The translations under genes and the position numbers were made by a program. A model generated the notes under the pieces. It was given only the letters and a program-made list of their open reading frames with translations. It did not search any database and was not told where the DNA came from. This document shows, one piece after another, positions 23,201-37,322 of a stretch of 64,000 nt of DNA. The DNA comes from Helopsaltes ochotensis. Lineage: Eukaryota > Chordata > Aves > Passeriformes > Locustellidae. Position 1 is the first letter of the stretch. Every line of letters starts with the position of its first letter. The stretch spans positions 1-64,000 of the forward strand of contig VXBM01001678.1 in NCBI GenBank assembly GCA_013400155.1, in the 5' to 3' direction.

Positions 23201-26200
23201 AGGTATCATGGAAAATATAGTTCAAACAATTAATCTGCTTGAAGGTTTGGGAAAGAGAGGAGGGAGGGAAGAGCATAGATGATTGTCTGTGCAGACAGAG
23301 CAGTAGAGGGATGATGCCTTCCCTATGATAAAGGAGTGCAGGTCTTGCCTACTGCTCCACCTGTAGCAAAATAAAACTTATGGAATGGTTCCTGGAGTTT
23401 CTACTGGATTTATAGGACACTGGGCAATGAAATATGCAACTTGTAGTAATATATTGCTTCTAATGAGTGATCAGACCAGGATAGACATTGATTTTGCTTT
23501 TCTTGATTTTTTGTGGAGCACTCAGATGTTCAGTTTTGCTGCTCTTGTGGGCAGAGAAATCACAGAAAATGGCTGTTTAATTCTCTAATAATCTGAGATT
23601 ACAGTCCTGTGAGCTTTCTTTATGAAACAAGTGTATTTTTTGTCATCATTTTATTGAACAATTTTTCTTATAGGCAAAATGGGAAATATACTCTGCAAAG
23701 AATTAATTATTCCACTGGGGTTCCTATAGTAATTGAGGAGATAAAATTTAAAGTTTATCACCATAAGTAAATCAGTGAAGTTAGCAAGCAGAAGATAGGC
23801 TTTATCAATATGGGAAGATTTTGTCATAAAGGGTTGTATTGATGGCTTGAAGTGACACCTGAGAGCCTAGAACTGCTGTAAGAAATGACTGGGAGACAGA
23901 GCAGTTCCTGAGTGGATTCACTTGGGTCTGCCTTCATTTGAACTGAACAATTGTACTTTGCTGCTCTTGGTCCTGCATCAGACAGAAGAAGAGTCCTCCT
24001 CTCATTAATGTCACGGCTGACGAACTTCCACTCACAAAACTTTTCCATGCTCCCTCTTATCCTTGTGCAACCCCCTGTTAGCAGCATGACTGAGAATGTT
24101 TGGGGACAACCATGGGATTATTGGGAAAACTCATGCAGAATTTGCCAAGGAAGCAACAAGAAATAAAGTTATTTATGTGTTACACTTGCAGGACTAGAGG
24201 AAGAGTCTGAACGTGGATCTGAATCCTGGTTTATGAACTTTTCCCCCCTATATCTCAAGGTAAGGAGTAATGATTTTTAAATAATAGGTGTAATATAAGA
24301 AAGGAGCAAAGAATTTCCCTTCCAAGCTGTCACACATATGGTCAGGCAATGACAGATGAGGGAGGGGAAAAATGGAACCTTTTAATTTCTCATTTTTGAT
24401 TCTGTATCAAAACACAGAACATGATCTGAATCTCACCTGCAGAGCTGTACTAAAGGATGAGCCACAGGCAGGTAACCCAGACTTAATTCTCAGACAGATG
24501 AAGAATCTGAGGTACTCTTTTATCATTTGAATTTATCTCAATGTCTGCAAGGGGAATTAACTGTTGTACAGATTATTCATTCAGAAAAACACACAGAGTA
24601 TTACATCATTCTTTGTTTTTGTAAGGATACCACATGTAATTTAGTGAGTAATTTAGACTCCAAGTGATCAAAACAAAAGATTGGTTTTAGACTCCAAGTG
24701 ATCAAAACAAAAGATTGGTCAGGATACAATTTTTCCATCAACTTAATTAGTATCTTTGACCTTAATTTCAAATGAGAAGGAAGGGAAGGAAGGCAGATGC
24801 CGATATCATGTACAAACTTGCCACTTTCCTTCACTAATCATCTAAATTTTACATCTCCTATTATCAACTCTATATGGAATTTCTCATTGTAGTACATTAC
24901 TCCAGTGAAGTGACTCCACCTTGTTCCAAAATACTGTCCCTGATACTCTGTGGATAGGCCAAATTTGACTAGAATATTCTGGTTTTCTCAAATTCAGAAT
25001 GTAAGTGTTTCTGGTTTCATTGGGGAGGAGTGGGTCAGGATGGGTCTAAAATATCACTTGTAGTGCTCTGGTGCCTCTAATCCCATCATGGTGCATGACA
25101 GTTGTGTTTTTCTTATCTTTATTAAAACTTTTTTTTTTCCTGTTTCAGATGTTAATATCGTCAAATTGGAATTAAACAAGACACATCCTTAAGTAAATTT
25201 GCCTGTTATTGGAGAGATTTTCTGGGGAAAGGCTATTACAGAACTCAAAGCATCTTTATAAAGTGCAATTTAAAAATTAGTTTTAAGTACCCTTCACATC
25301 AGTTTGCTCATGGTGAGAAATATTTACTTGGTTTCATACTGCTGGAGAAAGCAAAATGGACAGGCTTGTGTGATGGACACTACAGCAACGGGATCTCCAC
25401 TCTGTCTTCAGCCACACTGAAACCATAGAAATTTAAAGAAGTAACACACAAATAAATAAAAGACTTATAAACCACATGTATTAGGTTTTCATCCTTACAT
25501 TTAATTCTGGCTGTGATCCTAAATCTAAGATTGTTTTACACTTGATGTGCAAATAGAAAATTTGCAAAATTTGGCCAGAATGCCCAACTTCCTACAAGGT
25601 TCCCAACATTCAATTTGGATGATGTATTACAAGATCAACTGCTTTCTAACTTAATTTCTCCATTATTTGCAGCAGAAATGTTATTAGATATGGATTTCAG
25701 TAATGTGATTACCAGTGAGTGGTAATTTTGAAGGATCTGTGTGGTAACTGCTGGAGGAATTATTGTGCTGCTGAAATCAAACTGTGATTTGGATTCAACC
25801 TAATCTTACCCTAAGCTATTCTGAATATTATCAACACCTTTCTATCCCTTCTGAAAAAAAATAGGGAGGTAAAATACTCTTAAGTAATGGTTTGTTTCCT
25901 TGTTTTGTGTCCTGACAAAATAACGCAATAGAATTAAATTTTCTATAATTAGAAACAAAGGAATCAAAACTTCCTATGCATTTTGAAGACGTATTAGAAA
26001 AAAAAGCTTTAGAAAAAATGGCTTTAACGACTTCTCTGTGGTAAATATTGGAGTTTCCTTGTGTTTGATGTGCTGGTATTTTCTTCCATTTAACTGTGCC
26101 CTGTAATAGCTGCTAAACAACATTTTATTTAGGGTTCAGTTGGAAATTCAGCCCCAAGCTCAGGATGAGTTAATCTGTAAGGGCAGCGAAGCCCCAGCAA

Positions 26201-26963
26201 GGTGAACCCTGATGCACTTTAGATCTTTCCCTGTGGCAGTGCAGTAGTTTCCAGAGCACTGATCACTCTCCATTCCCTGTGTTTTGGGGTTTTCCTACTT
26301 TATGGCGTGCAGTGCCCTCCTCTCCCTGTCCCTGCCAGCAGGGATTGCAGCTCTTTGTCTTTGGCCAGGACTCCCAATATTTCTGTTTTCCTCATCTGTT
26401 TGTGGTTCTGGGATTATTCCTTAGTGCCTCCACCTCCTGCTCCCCAAACCCCAGGGCGTGGCACACCCTACAGTGGTGCATTCCTGTGGAGCATCCTTTG
26501 GTTCATCACTAGACTGGAATAAGGGGGCTAGGAACAGGTTAGTGCAGTTATATTTAGATATTGAGACTCCATTTCAGTCCTCAAGCAGAATAAATTCTCT
26601 GTTTGCCTCCATTTATTTCTGTTGCTTGATCTTCACTAGAGCAAGTAATAATTCCCCAAGGACTGGAGTCCATGGTGCTCCTTTTCCAAGGAATTTTAAA
26701 ACTTGGCCTTGCAGAAAATTGTCATATTCCTTCAAATCTTTCTGAGGTTGCTATAGCTCACTGAATTACTAAAACTGATAATAAAAAATGAGCCTTTTTG
26801 GGGGAGAAGTCTGTAATAGCTGGGGTTTTGGGCTTTTTTTTTTTTTTCCTTAGCTAAGGTCAGATTTTGGCTATATTTCCAATTGTCATAAGACATCCAG
26901 CTGACAGTAGAAAACTTTTGTAACAACTGCATCAACACAGCCAAACCAGATTTGTTTCCACAT
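20287..26963. other. Long single-copy stretch, no gene seen
   Basis: About 6.7 kb of AT-rich DNA without recognisable exons or transposable elements. It holds an ATT/ATC compound microsatellite near 22000-22040 and a 34-bp tandem duplication (listed separately). Open frames here are short (up to about 95 codons) and carry no known motif. Confidence 0.55.
24653..24720. repeat. 34-bp tandem duplication
   Basis: The 34-bp unit starting ttagactccaagtgatc occurs twice, back to back, at 24653-24686 and 24687-24720. The copies differ only at the last base. This is a simple recent duplication of unique sequence. Confidence 0.95.
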
Positions 26964-27726
26964 TGTCTTGGTTTGAAAGACAGGTATCTGCTAGGGAGGG
27001 CAGGACTTCCCTTTGGAATGGAGAATTCGAATCCCCTCCCTCCAAATTATTATAAATTAGGAAATTAAACGGGTTTTTCAGGGCAGAGGTATGGGATTAG
27101 GAATAACAATTCTTTTTACTAGTATGTATAACAAGGTAAAACAGCAACAACTGCTACAACATTAACAGTAAGACAGACCCAAAGACCTTAAGAGGCTTTG
27201 CTTCATAGTCGGGGGCAGTCGGGTGCCGGGGCTCCGAGAGCACCAGGCTGAAACGGTGGGAAAATCCCGGACTGTGGGTGAGATCAGAAGCGCTCTCTGA
27301 TGGCAGCTGAAGCAGCAGGGATGTCCTGGCCGAGCACAACGTGGTGGGAAAAAGCCCCAAAGCACAAAGCAGTGTCGAGGAAAACAGCGGCGGTGGGACA
27401 GGGCCGGCCCAGCTCCAGCAGGGCGGAGAAGGAGAGATCGGACTTCTGAGGCACACGAGGAGCCGATGCAGGTTCCCCAGGTAGCAGCAATGAACTCCTG
27501 TAGCAAGCAGCAGCAGCCGTCCTCTCCCGAATGCTGGGACCAAGAGGACGAAACTGCCCTCGGCCTCGTTCTTTACCTGCTTCCCAGCCCTCGTGGTATC
27601 TTCTCCTTTTGTTTTAGCCAAGTACCGAAACAAAGCACCCACAAGTATCCAGCGATCAGTCTCGTAGCAACCCAGGTGGGGAAAGAAAATTCCACAAAAC
27701 AGGAAAAACGATTCCAACCCCCAACA
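26964..27726 (+). mobile_element. Solo LTR, family B copy 1
   Basis: The element starts TGTCTTGGTTTG and ends AACCCCCAACA (763 bp). It is flanked by a perfect 5-bp target duplication, cacat (26959-26963 and 27727-27731). A TATA box, TATAAA, is at 27051-27056, only about 90 bp from the left end, so U3 is short. A GC-rich middle follows, rich in CpG. No AATAAA is evident near the right end. There is no viral coding sequence, so it is a solo LTR. The start sequence is one I associate with passerine ERVL-type LTRs; the 5-bp duplication fits that class. I do not assign a database family name. Confidence 0.92.
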
Positions 27727-30700
27727 CACATTTGGCAGCTTTACTTCAAATATAAAACAAACTCAAAGAATTGAAATTTCTGCAGTAATTTCTTTCCCAA
27801 CATAAACTTGAAAACTTTGTTTTTTTGTTGCAGCTCTTTGCAAGGAAAAAAAAAATCGTATTTATCTTGTTCAGCTGACAGGCTTTGGAAGAGAATGGCA
27901 TTGTTTTAATGTTTCAGGTTTCCTGTCAATATACATATATTGCCCAGAATCACACCTGGAAGGCTTGAGCCCTGTCTGGTGATAAATGTTAGGTGATAAC
28001 AAGAGCAGATAACTGAGTTTATAAACATATTGCTGTACAATGTCTCCACTGTGGGTTTTTTTAACAAATGAGTAAGATAATGAATGAAATTATTAAAACA
28101 TATTGATCACTTACATGTTTTGAGGTGTTGGGGAGGTTTGAGGTCTTTGTTGGAGGTTTTGAAAATTCTGTAGCTTGAAAAGTACTTTTGAAAAGACAGA
28201 AAGTGAGGAGTTTTGTGATATTGGGAATATATTTGCTCTATCAAATAGTCTTATTAACATTTGAACTGGGTTTTTGTCAGTTTCCTTTTAACCCAGGCAG
28301 TAAAGAAAAGCCCTGATTTATGGTGTCCCATAAGGATATGACATGTTATCTTACAGGATTTTGGTTATTTGGGGGTTTTTTGTTAGCTTAATTATAGCAC
28401 TTGTTTCTACAGTACTGGATTCTGATTTGCTTGAATAACTTGACAAACTGTTTTTTTCCTACTTAAATAGTACAAAAGTCACACTGATGGCAAAATTATT
28501 TGGGTTCTTTGTAAGATGGGAATGGATGTGCTGCTTTTGCTGTGATTCATGTGCTGGGAGCCCTTGGGTCAGCTCTTGGCTCTGGGACAATTTGGGTGGA
28601 GCATTAAGTAGGATTGGAGGTCTTGTAGTTCAGGGAATGCTCCTGAACCATCTGAAAACATTGGTCAGTCCTCAGGAAAAATATTCCAAAGCTGGTTTAA
28701 TCCTTGAACTAGAGGATGAGCAAGGCTGCCTAAAAACTGGAACCTTACCTTTCTTGTGCCTCAGCTGCAGTCCATGCACCACAGAGATAGCAGTGCTACC
28801 CTCTGGGGTAGCACTCTGAGCTCTTTCAAAACTGTAGCAATTTTAAATGTTGCATTAGCAGGAGACATGGAACATCTGAGCTAGAAGCCCTGAAATTACA
28901 AAAAGAGAAAAAATATGAAAAAATATGATCGGACATGTATCTGTCCAATGAAGCTCCCAGCATTCATGCAAACCTGCATGGGAAGGGTATGGACTAAAGC
29001 ACTGAAAGAAAGGGAACAGGGTTGGAAATCTGCTGTAAAATAAAAAAGTTTAATATCAAACAGCTTATTTTTAAATAGTAGCAGCTCCTGTGTTATCTTG
29101 GGCATCCATTTACTACTATTGGCAGTCAAATCCTGAGGGTGAGCTTATAATTTAATGCTTTACATTAAAGAACTATTCTCATCTAGCACATTTGCCTTGT
29201 AGCCTCTGAAAATAAATAACAAGTGTGCCATGAATCATAGGCCAGTGAGTGCCACAGCCAAATGGCTAAAACTGCCCAGGCTGTTTTTTGTAACAGTGGA
29301 ATAGGAAACATTTATTACAACCTTTATAGACAGCCAAGTGATTTAAGAGCCAAAGAGGTGTCATTCATATAATGTTACAATTCTTTTAACTCTGAGAAAT
29401 AAAATAAGCAAGAATCCAAACAGGCTCTGCAGCTGCACTGTAGCCCCACAAACCCGGGCATTGCTATAAAGTCCATCAAGTGAAGCTGAATTTTACAGCT
29501 GCACGTTTCAGTGCTTTATCTTGTTGCCTGACTTCAATATCCTCAAACTTTATGCTGTTTGAAGCACCAATAGAGATAAAATTTCTGTCCTTGCACCTTG
29601 CTTCCTTTGAAGTTAGACAAAAACTTGGTAAGTCACAGAAAACCTTAACTGTATCACTGCAAAACAGTTTCATAAATAATAATATTGATAATTGGCCACA
29701 GTTGCTTCCTTGGGCATTTGTAGGTATATCAGATGTTGCTCATGCTGCTGCCATGAATATGATCTGGAAGGGAAGCAAAGATTTATTACTAATAGTGCTC
29801 AATCTTCTGTTGTCAAAGAATCACTGGGATCTGCTCTTTGAACTGGGCTCTGCAGAAAGAAAGCCACAGATACTGAATTTCAAAGGAAGAGATAACTGAG
29901 AGAAATAAATGTTCCAAATGGTGGACTGTATTCTGGTAAGCACTTGGGAGACGAGCCTTGGTGGGAGACTGGAACAGAGACTGCACTGAAGTGAAATAAT
30001 TGCTCAAGGGGTTGATGTATTTTCTGCAAGAACTTGTACGTCACCAGAGTTCTCTGAAAGTGGTTTGAATCGCTTGTCTTCCAGGCATTTGGCAGAAATC
30101 ACCAGAGGATGTGGGGGTGTTACATCTGTTCATGGCTAAGGATGGCCTTCAGAAGAACATTTTTACTTGCCTTCTCAAAATCATTTAGAGTTACATCTGC
30201 TTCTTTGCAAGGTATGAAGTTCCTTACCAGAAACTTCTTTATGGTTTTTAATGTTGTGGAGTTTTCACTTTGAATTTCACTGTAGGTTTAGAAAATTACA
30301 TCCTATTCTTTGTGTGCTCTGTAAAGGGGCCGGTTCAGTCTCTGAACGCAGCAAACTTGCTGAATTTCCCCAGAGTTGTGGATCTTATTATTTTCTATTC
30401 GTTGAATTAATCCTCCTGGGAACCATTCAATTTTTTAAGCCCTTAAAACTTTCAGAGCTCCATATTATTATGAAAGGTTTAACTGAGTTAAAGTTGTTAG
30501 TACAGGGTTTAATTTTGCAGCCCCCATCTACAACCTCATGAGGCTGCCTGGTTTGCCCTCCAGTGAATAAAATTTGAGACTCTGAATTGCTCACCTCCAG
30601 GAAGCACTTTTCAAAACTGGTGAGAAAATTGCATAGCAGCAGAATGTGAATTGATGTGTCAGTGAATGCTTCTCCCTCATCTGTTGCGTTTTCTCTTCCC

Positions 30701-32004
30701 AGCGCCTCCTTTCAAAGGATCCCATGACTGCTGCTCCAACTGTAACTCTCAGCAGTGGCTGAATTCCACTTTTCAGCAGTAATTGTCTCACTCTTTGCCC
30801 TGCAGCTCAAACAGGATCCTTTTCAGCTTGGGATGGGTTCCTGGCTAGGAGGAAATTGTTTTTCCACTGCCATGTGGGGTCTCTCATCCACAGTTTGCAG
30901 CACTTCTGCTTCATAAATCTTTCTTGTGAGGGAGTAATTGGGTTTAACCCTCCTTGCCCCTCTTCCCAATGCCAGGGATGTGCATGTGTGTTAACACAGG
31001 ACGTACATCAAAATTCCTTCATCAGTGGTTTCTGTGGCACCAGATAGATCTTTCACAAAGACATCTTTGTTGCTCTGATTCTTTTAGCCTTCTGATGTTT
31101 TAGTTTCTGCAATGGAGTTTCTCATGCACTTAAATGGAAACTAGGTTGTTTTCCATGCTTTCATGGAGGAGGAAAGAGTTGATAGACTGTTGGTCTGACC
31201 AGTGTGTTGGAGAGCTCCAATCCATGGTCACCTTTGGAATTCTATAAATGTCAAGATTTGTAAATAAAGGTCCCTTCTTCCCTTTGGATGATTCAGCATG
31301 TGAGTGCAGTCTTTTCCTGTCTCTTATCTCAACATGTCTTTATTCAGGCAGAATCTGGGCTATTTGGTGGGCCCTGTGTACAGCAGTTTTGTGCCAAGGT
31401 GCAAATTAGATTAAGACAATTGACTGCAGTGGAAGATTTGATAGGATGAAGAATGAAAGCTCCCGCCCTAAGAGGAATAGTAGTGTCTGTTTGTGTGTTC
31501 AGGACTCTACCTCAAAATGTACCTATTCCAACACTGAATTTCAGTGTAGGGTATGGAATGTGTCTCTGGCACAGTAGGAGTACATTTCTAAAATTGACTT
31601 GGAATGTAGATTAATAATATACTCAGTATAGATTTCTCTGTACATTTATTATGCATCTCTTCATTTTCTACAGGAGAAGAAATCTCTGCTGTAATTCCAG
31701 CTCTAGGAAGCTGACAGGGCTCAGAAAAGAGAATCTGATAGCTGCACTTGCAAAGCATCCCTCCCTTCCAGGACCAAAGTCAAGGACAATAAAAAATGCC
31801 AAAGGAATAACTATAAATTACATACTTCATACTCTACATATCCAGGGGTAGTGTTTGTCATCAGTTGTATTCTCTGATCACTCAGTGAGTGTGCTGGTCC
31901 TGCAAATGTTTAAATCCAGAAAGGACTCTAAGAAATATTCCCAGTAAAGACCATAATGGATCACATCAGTTACCGGATTGATACCACTCTGGATCTCCAA
32001 ATTT
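27727..32004. other. Long single-copy stretch, no gene seen
   Basis: About 4.3 kb with no recognisable exon or mobile element. Open frames of 110 codons (28487-28819) and 139 codons (29480-29899) on the plus strand show no known domain; reverse-strand open frames overlap parts of the second one. I do not call either a gene. Confidence 0.55.
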
Positions 32005-32416
32005 TTTTGACAGGCTGACAACACTGGAGGTGTTCAGCCTGGGGAAGAGAAGGTTAAATGGAGACCACATGGCAGCTTTCCAGTATGAGGAGGGGCTACA
32101 GACAAACTGGAGAGGGACAATTCTTCAGGAACTGGAGTGACAGAACAAGGCAGAATGGGTTCAAACTGCCAGAAGGGAAAATTTAGATGGGATATTGGGA
32201 AGGAATTGTTCCCTGGGAGGGTGGGCAGGCCCTGGCACAGGGTGCCCAGAGACGCTGTGGCTGCCCCTTGATCCTTGGCAGTGTCCAAGGCCAGGTTGGA
32301 CATTGAGGCTTGGAGCAGCCTGGGATAGTGGAAGATGTCCCTGCCCATGGCAGGGGATGGAACCAGATCTTCAATGTCCTTTCCAACCCAAACCATTCTA
32401 TCATTCTATGATTCTA
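32005..32416 (+). mobile_element. CR1 LINE 3' fragment
   Basis: Sense-orientation CR1 beginning in 'gacaggctgacaac...ttcagcctggg' and running through 'gggatattgggaaggaattg', 'ggccaggttggacattgagg' and 'tcctttccaacccaaacc' to the terminal 'attctatcattctatgattc' repeats. About 410 bp remain. It is close in sequence to the copies at 17019 and 44173. A family B LTR begins 50 bp after its end. Confidence 0.93.
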
Positions 32417-32465
32417 AGTGAACCTTGGCCCATCTGAATGGTCCTGAATTTTTTCAGTCATAGTT

Positions 32466-33358
32466 TGTTGGGGGTTAGATTTCTTTCTTTTTTTTTTTTT
32501 ACTTATAGAATTTTTTTCCCATAAGTTGCTAGGAAATCAACTACAGGGTACTTATGGGTACTTAAGCAAAACAAAAGAAGTGGCCAAAGTCATGAGAGGA
32601 GTGTAGCACCTGGCTACACTTCTTTTGTCTCTGGGAGTTTCTCTCAGAGGGGGAAGATACCTGAGTTTTGAAGGGGATGGGTAAAAAGGACAGGACTAGG
32701 GGCAGCTGCGCTCTCTTGTTCTTGGCAGTGGAAGGAGGAGGGTGAAGCTGTTGCTTACTGCGGGGAGAATTCACTGCCACCACTGGAGTCCAGTCCTAGG
32801 GACCTACCGCCATCTGCTCATGTGTCCAGGAATTCTGAGCTCACCTTTCCCTGCCCTGCTGGGAGCCAGGCCGCGGCTGTCCCACCCCTGCCGTTTTTCT
32901 GGGTCTTTCTATGTTGGAGCTTTGCACTGCCTGCCCTGCTGGGATGTTCTGCTGTTCCAGCTACCACCGTAGAGCTTCTGATACACCTCATCCACCAGCC
33001 TGGGATTTCTGCTCATTCCTGCTATTCCAGCTTGGTGCTCCTCAGAGTCCTGCAGGGGGACCAGGATCAGACTGCCCCAGGGTTCTGTGAAGCAAAGCCT
33101 CTCCTCCATCCCTTCCTGTCTCAGCTGAGAAGGCTGTCATGAGGGTCCTGGTTCTGTTTTTGTTGTAAATGCCATAGTTATTGTTTGTTTGCCTTGTTAT
33201 ACATAGTAGTAAAGAACTGTTATTCCTATCCTCATATGTTTGCCTGAGAGCCCCTTAATTTCAAAATTATATTAATTCAGAGGAAGGGTTTTGCATTTTT
33301 CATTCCAGGGGAGGCTCCTGCCCTCCTTAGCAGACAACTGTCTTTCCAAACCAAGACA
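32466..33358 (-). mobile_element. Solo LTR, family B copy 2, reverse
   Basis: On the minus strand this 893-bp unit starts TGTCTTGGTTTGG and ends ACCCCCAACA, the same termini as the copy at 26964. It is flanked by a perfect 5-bp target duplication, tagtt (32461-32465 and 33359-33363). The first 250 bases align closely with copy 1, including the 'gcagaggctttgcttca'-type block. The middle is more diverged and about 130 bp longer. The TATA region is degenerate. No viral genes are visible. Confidence 0.92.
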
Positions 33359-33363
33359 TAGTT

Positions 33364-34603
33364 TTAACTCAAATATTCATGGTTTTAAAAATGGATGCTT
33401 GATGTATCCAGATAATAAACTGGGCAATGATTGTACTTCCCCCATCATCCTGAGAATATAAATTTCCACTCTATAAAACCTCTGCTGCTGTTTCTTTAAT
33501 CCACTTTAACATGTGAAAAACAACTTGAGAAGGTTCAGTGCTAAAAATGTCTTCTTCATAAACATTTCTTTATTAATTTTGGAGCAGTGTGACTAACACA
33601 GAGCTTTCTGGGGGATCTAGGCAGGAGATGGCATGGATCAGCTGGGGTGGCTGCAGTCAAATTTGTGGTGTTGCACTGGAACTCTGCAGTCCCCTTTGAA
33701 GGTGTCACTCACTGGGTGCTGTTGTCACCAGCACCTGGAGCCCCTCAGACTTCAGTTCTCTGAAGCTGTGATAACATTAGCTGGATTTAGTGGCTGGCAG
33801 AGTTGCCATTCCATACTCACATTGTGTATCCAAGGCCCACATATGTCTGCTCTGGAGGGCAGTCTTCAATCTAGAACTCTTTAGAAAAGAATTTTTTGGC
33901 TTTGGAAATTGATGGAAACTGCATCACTTTTTATTCAGAGCACACCCCTGTGCTGAAGGGGAGAAAATGCAAGTTGTGGAGTTAAATGTCTGCTTTGGGG
34001 TGCTGGAATTGCTTTTTTTTCATCGCCAACGACTTGAATTCTGTCCTTCATTTAGTTAAAATACTGTTTTCTGATATGTTTGAAAGCTACTGATAATCTG
34101 TTCTTAAATTACAGATGAAAACACTGTCCCAGACTTATAGACTATCCCAAATACATCTCCTGGTTTCAAACAGATAAAAAGAACTACCTTTTCCACAGCA
34201 TGTTGTTAAGTTTAATTTATTGCCATAAGAGACTGTGGAGCCTGGACGCATAAATGGGTTCTAAAAAGGGTTTAGCTAAATCTGTTGGTTGTTACTAAAC
34301 ATGATGATTTACAAAGCGAGTGCTAGCTCCTAGAGTTCCTAAACTTGTCATCAAAGCTGAGAAATACCCCATGGAAAGATTGGTTTCATGGAGTGGTGAG
34401 AAGAAATGCATCTTCCCTCACACAGAGAGATGTTCCACAAACAGGTCTGGTATCAGTTTTGCTTGGATATGGCAAGAAGTGAGTAAAACCCAGCATGTCA
34501 GTAGTACAACACCAGGGGTAAAGCTCCATTCCTAAGGAAATGGAAAGTGAAACCATTTCATTTTTACCAAACTTTTTTTTTCAATTTTTACAACTTGAAG
34601 GAA
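33364..34603. other. Single-copy spacer, no gene seen
   Basis: About 1.2 kb between an LTR and a CR1. No recognisable exon; open frames are short and without known motif. Confidence 0.5.
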
Positions 34604-35432
34604 TATCAAGTAAGTTAGCAGATGATACTAGATTGGGAGGAGTTGTTGACTGGAAGGCAGGGAGGCCCTGCAGGGAGGCCTTGACAAATGGGAGGGCTGT
34701 GAATCACCAGTGTTTTGATTGAAAAGGAAAGTGCTGGATTCTGCACTGGGATGGGCAACATGGATATATGGACAGACTGGGGATGAGAGGCTGGAGAGTG
34801 GCCATGGGAAGCGACCCATGGGTCCTGGTGGATGGCCAGGTGGAGCTGAGTCAGCAGTGCCCTGGATCCAAGGGGAATATCCCTGTCATGGGGGATGAGG
34901 CCCAGCAATTCTGGCTGGGCCAGGGAGAGATTATCCCTCTGGGCTAGGATAGTCTCACCCCCAGTGCTGGGGCAACTCTGGGCACCACGAGGTAAAAAAA
35001 AGAGACAATAAGACATTAGAGAGTTTCCAAAAGAGGCCATGAAGAGGGTGAAGAACCTGGAGGAGCACTGAGGGCACTGGGCTGGTTCAGCTGCAGCAGA
35101 GGAGCTGAGGGCAGAGCTCCCCAGGGCTGCAGGGGCAGCTCTGGGCTCTGCTCTGGGCCAGGGACAGCACCCAGGGAGAGGCTGAGCCCAGCTCAGGCTG
35201 CAGAGCAGGAACAGGTTCTGCTTCCCCTGGAGGGTGCTGGCACTGCCCAGGCTCCCCAGGGAATGGGCACAGCCCTGAGGATGCCAGAGCTGCAGGAGCC
35301 TTTGGACAGCGCTGCCAGGGATGCCCAGGGGGGATTGTTGGAGGGTCTGGGCAGGGACAGGAGCTGGATCCGTGATCCTGGTGGGTGCTTTCCGCTCAGG
35401 ATATGAGATGAGAATATCCATGTCTGTGATTC
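34604..35432 (+). mobile_element. CR1 LINE, ~0.8 kb 3' fragment
   Basis: Sense-strand CR1 starting in the reverse-transcriptase frame at 'gcagatgatactagattggg' (the CR1 'A.DT.LGG' stretch). It passes through a single 'ggtcctggtgga...gagtcagcag' counterpart of the 48-bp unit found expanded at 18445. It ends with 'ggatccgtgatcctggtggg' and 'tgtctgtgattcc'. Many frameshifts and stops are present. The 3' end type matches the reverse fragment at 51058, so these two probably belong to one subfamily. Confidence 0.88.
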
Positions 35433-37316
35433 CCTCATTCCATGGCAGGAAGTGTTGTGCTTTTTAAATGAGAAATGGCAGTAACACATTATGACAATCT
35501 CAGGAGGGGCATTGTTCCTGTTATTCCCAAGGGAGGCAGACATGGGTATTTGCACAAAAAGAAGAAAATTCTGGTCTTTATAAAAGGATAAAATGAACTC
35601 TTAACAATTTTTAATCAAATGGCAAATAGCAGCATCTTATTAAGTAATAAATTCACCAAGAATTTAGGAAATTTAATCCATTAATCTTAAATCTCTGCAT
35701 AGACAGGAAGTCATTCAGATAATGAGTCACCTGAGGCAATAAGATTCAGTAGAAATCAAGCAGCTAATTTTTGTCTGTGCCTGTGATTATTTCTTGCAGG
35801 AATCCTCTCTCTTTCTGTTGAGAGAAGTATTATTAGCACCTTCTGCACTTCTTTCATGCCAGAATGCTGGAGGAACCACATGCAGGGCTGAGTCTTGTGC
35901 TGTTTCAGGCATTCATGTCTTTTTTTGATGCTGAATAATTCATGAAGAGAATTTGCTAATAGAAAAATGTCAAACAAATCTTCCATCTAAATTTGGCTAT
36001 TTGTTTTAACATTAAGATTCCTTAGCAATTTGAAGTGTGGCTTTTTGTGCATTTATCTACTTCCAGTAATGCTTTTCGCACTGGAAGAAACACCCATTTC
36101 TTCTTATTTTTTTCAATCTAATCTTCAAATAATTGCACCAAATAAGCTTCTTTTTTTTCTTAGCATATTTGGCCTTTTGAATTTTCAGTTTCTACACAAG
36201 AGCTTAGAATCAAATGACTAAAATGTGATGTACCAGAGTGTGCATGGGGTGGGGTGATGTGATGGAATTCAGGAATACCAGTAGGGGAAAATCAATGTTT
36301 ATCATGATCTTTTCTCAGTGTGAAATGGACTGAGGAAGGATGTTATGTAGCATGAAATCATGTAGAATGACCTTGAAAGAATTTAGAAGGTAATCATGAG
36401 CATTCTGTCTGAGCCTGCAGATTTATTGTAGCACAAACATGCTGTGAGTTCACCTATTATACTCCTAAGTAAACAGAGGATTTATAATGGACATATGTAT
36501 GATTAAAAGCTCAGTCCCTAGAGAGGAGTGAACACCTCAGAATCTACAAACTGAAAAACAGCAACTGAGATATCAGAGACATTCCTCATGCTTGGAATTA
36601 ATTTCATATTAAGGGAGTTTAGAATGGGGCCTCTTTTTCCACATTGGAGGGAGTGATTAAATCTTTGTTTATTGTGCATTTTTATTTTTACTTTCTGACT
36701 CTGACCTTATGTATGTGATTATTCTGGAATCTTTGCATGCAAAAGAGACTTGGGAAGGAGTCCTGTCATTTTAGAGTCTGTGATCATCAGGAATTTGTTC
36801 TCTGTCCAACCACCATAGGACAAATGTTTATCACCCAGTTATCCTCAGTCTGGTCACAATTCCTACATCTCCTTAGCTTCCCTGCTGTTACAAATATTTC
36901 TTAAGGATTCAACGGAGAGATAATGAGCATCACTACTAAATAAACAGAGTGTGAGCAGGAGGTTTCTATGTGGATAGAAATAATTCTGAAAAATATAGTA
37001 AACTGGCTGTGTTCACAGTGATGCTACAAAACAGACTCTCCAAATCCATTCACTTTGCAGATGCCTTGGAAAACTGCCATTTTCTCATGTGACCTGATAT
37101 TTTGAAAATGTCTGAACATGCTGCACACAAGGTTCTTCGTTATTTGAAAGACCTGGAAAATCTATTCTTGCTCTTTTCATTAGTTTAAAAATAATTAAGA
37201 AGCTCTTCTGTTTCTGTAGGTTCATTTCTCTGTCACTTAATTTTTGTTGAATTTTATCAATTGGTGTCAGCCAGGTGATTTTCAGCTGCCATCATTCTCC
37301 CATCTGCCTGCATGAC
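35433..37316. other. Single-copy spacer, no gene seen
   Basis: About 1.9 kb of AT-rich DNA with no recognisable exon, RNA gene or repeat. Confidence 0.5.
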
Positions 37317-37322
37317 CTCCTC

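Noticed and set aside
34615..35421. 268-codon reverse frame
   Set aside because: It is antisense to a CR1 fragment and has no independent support.
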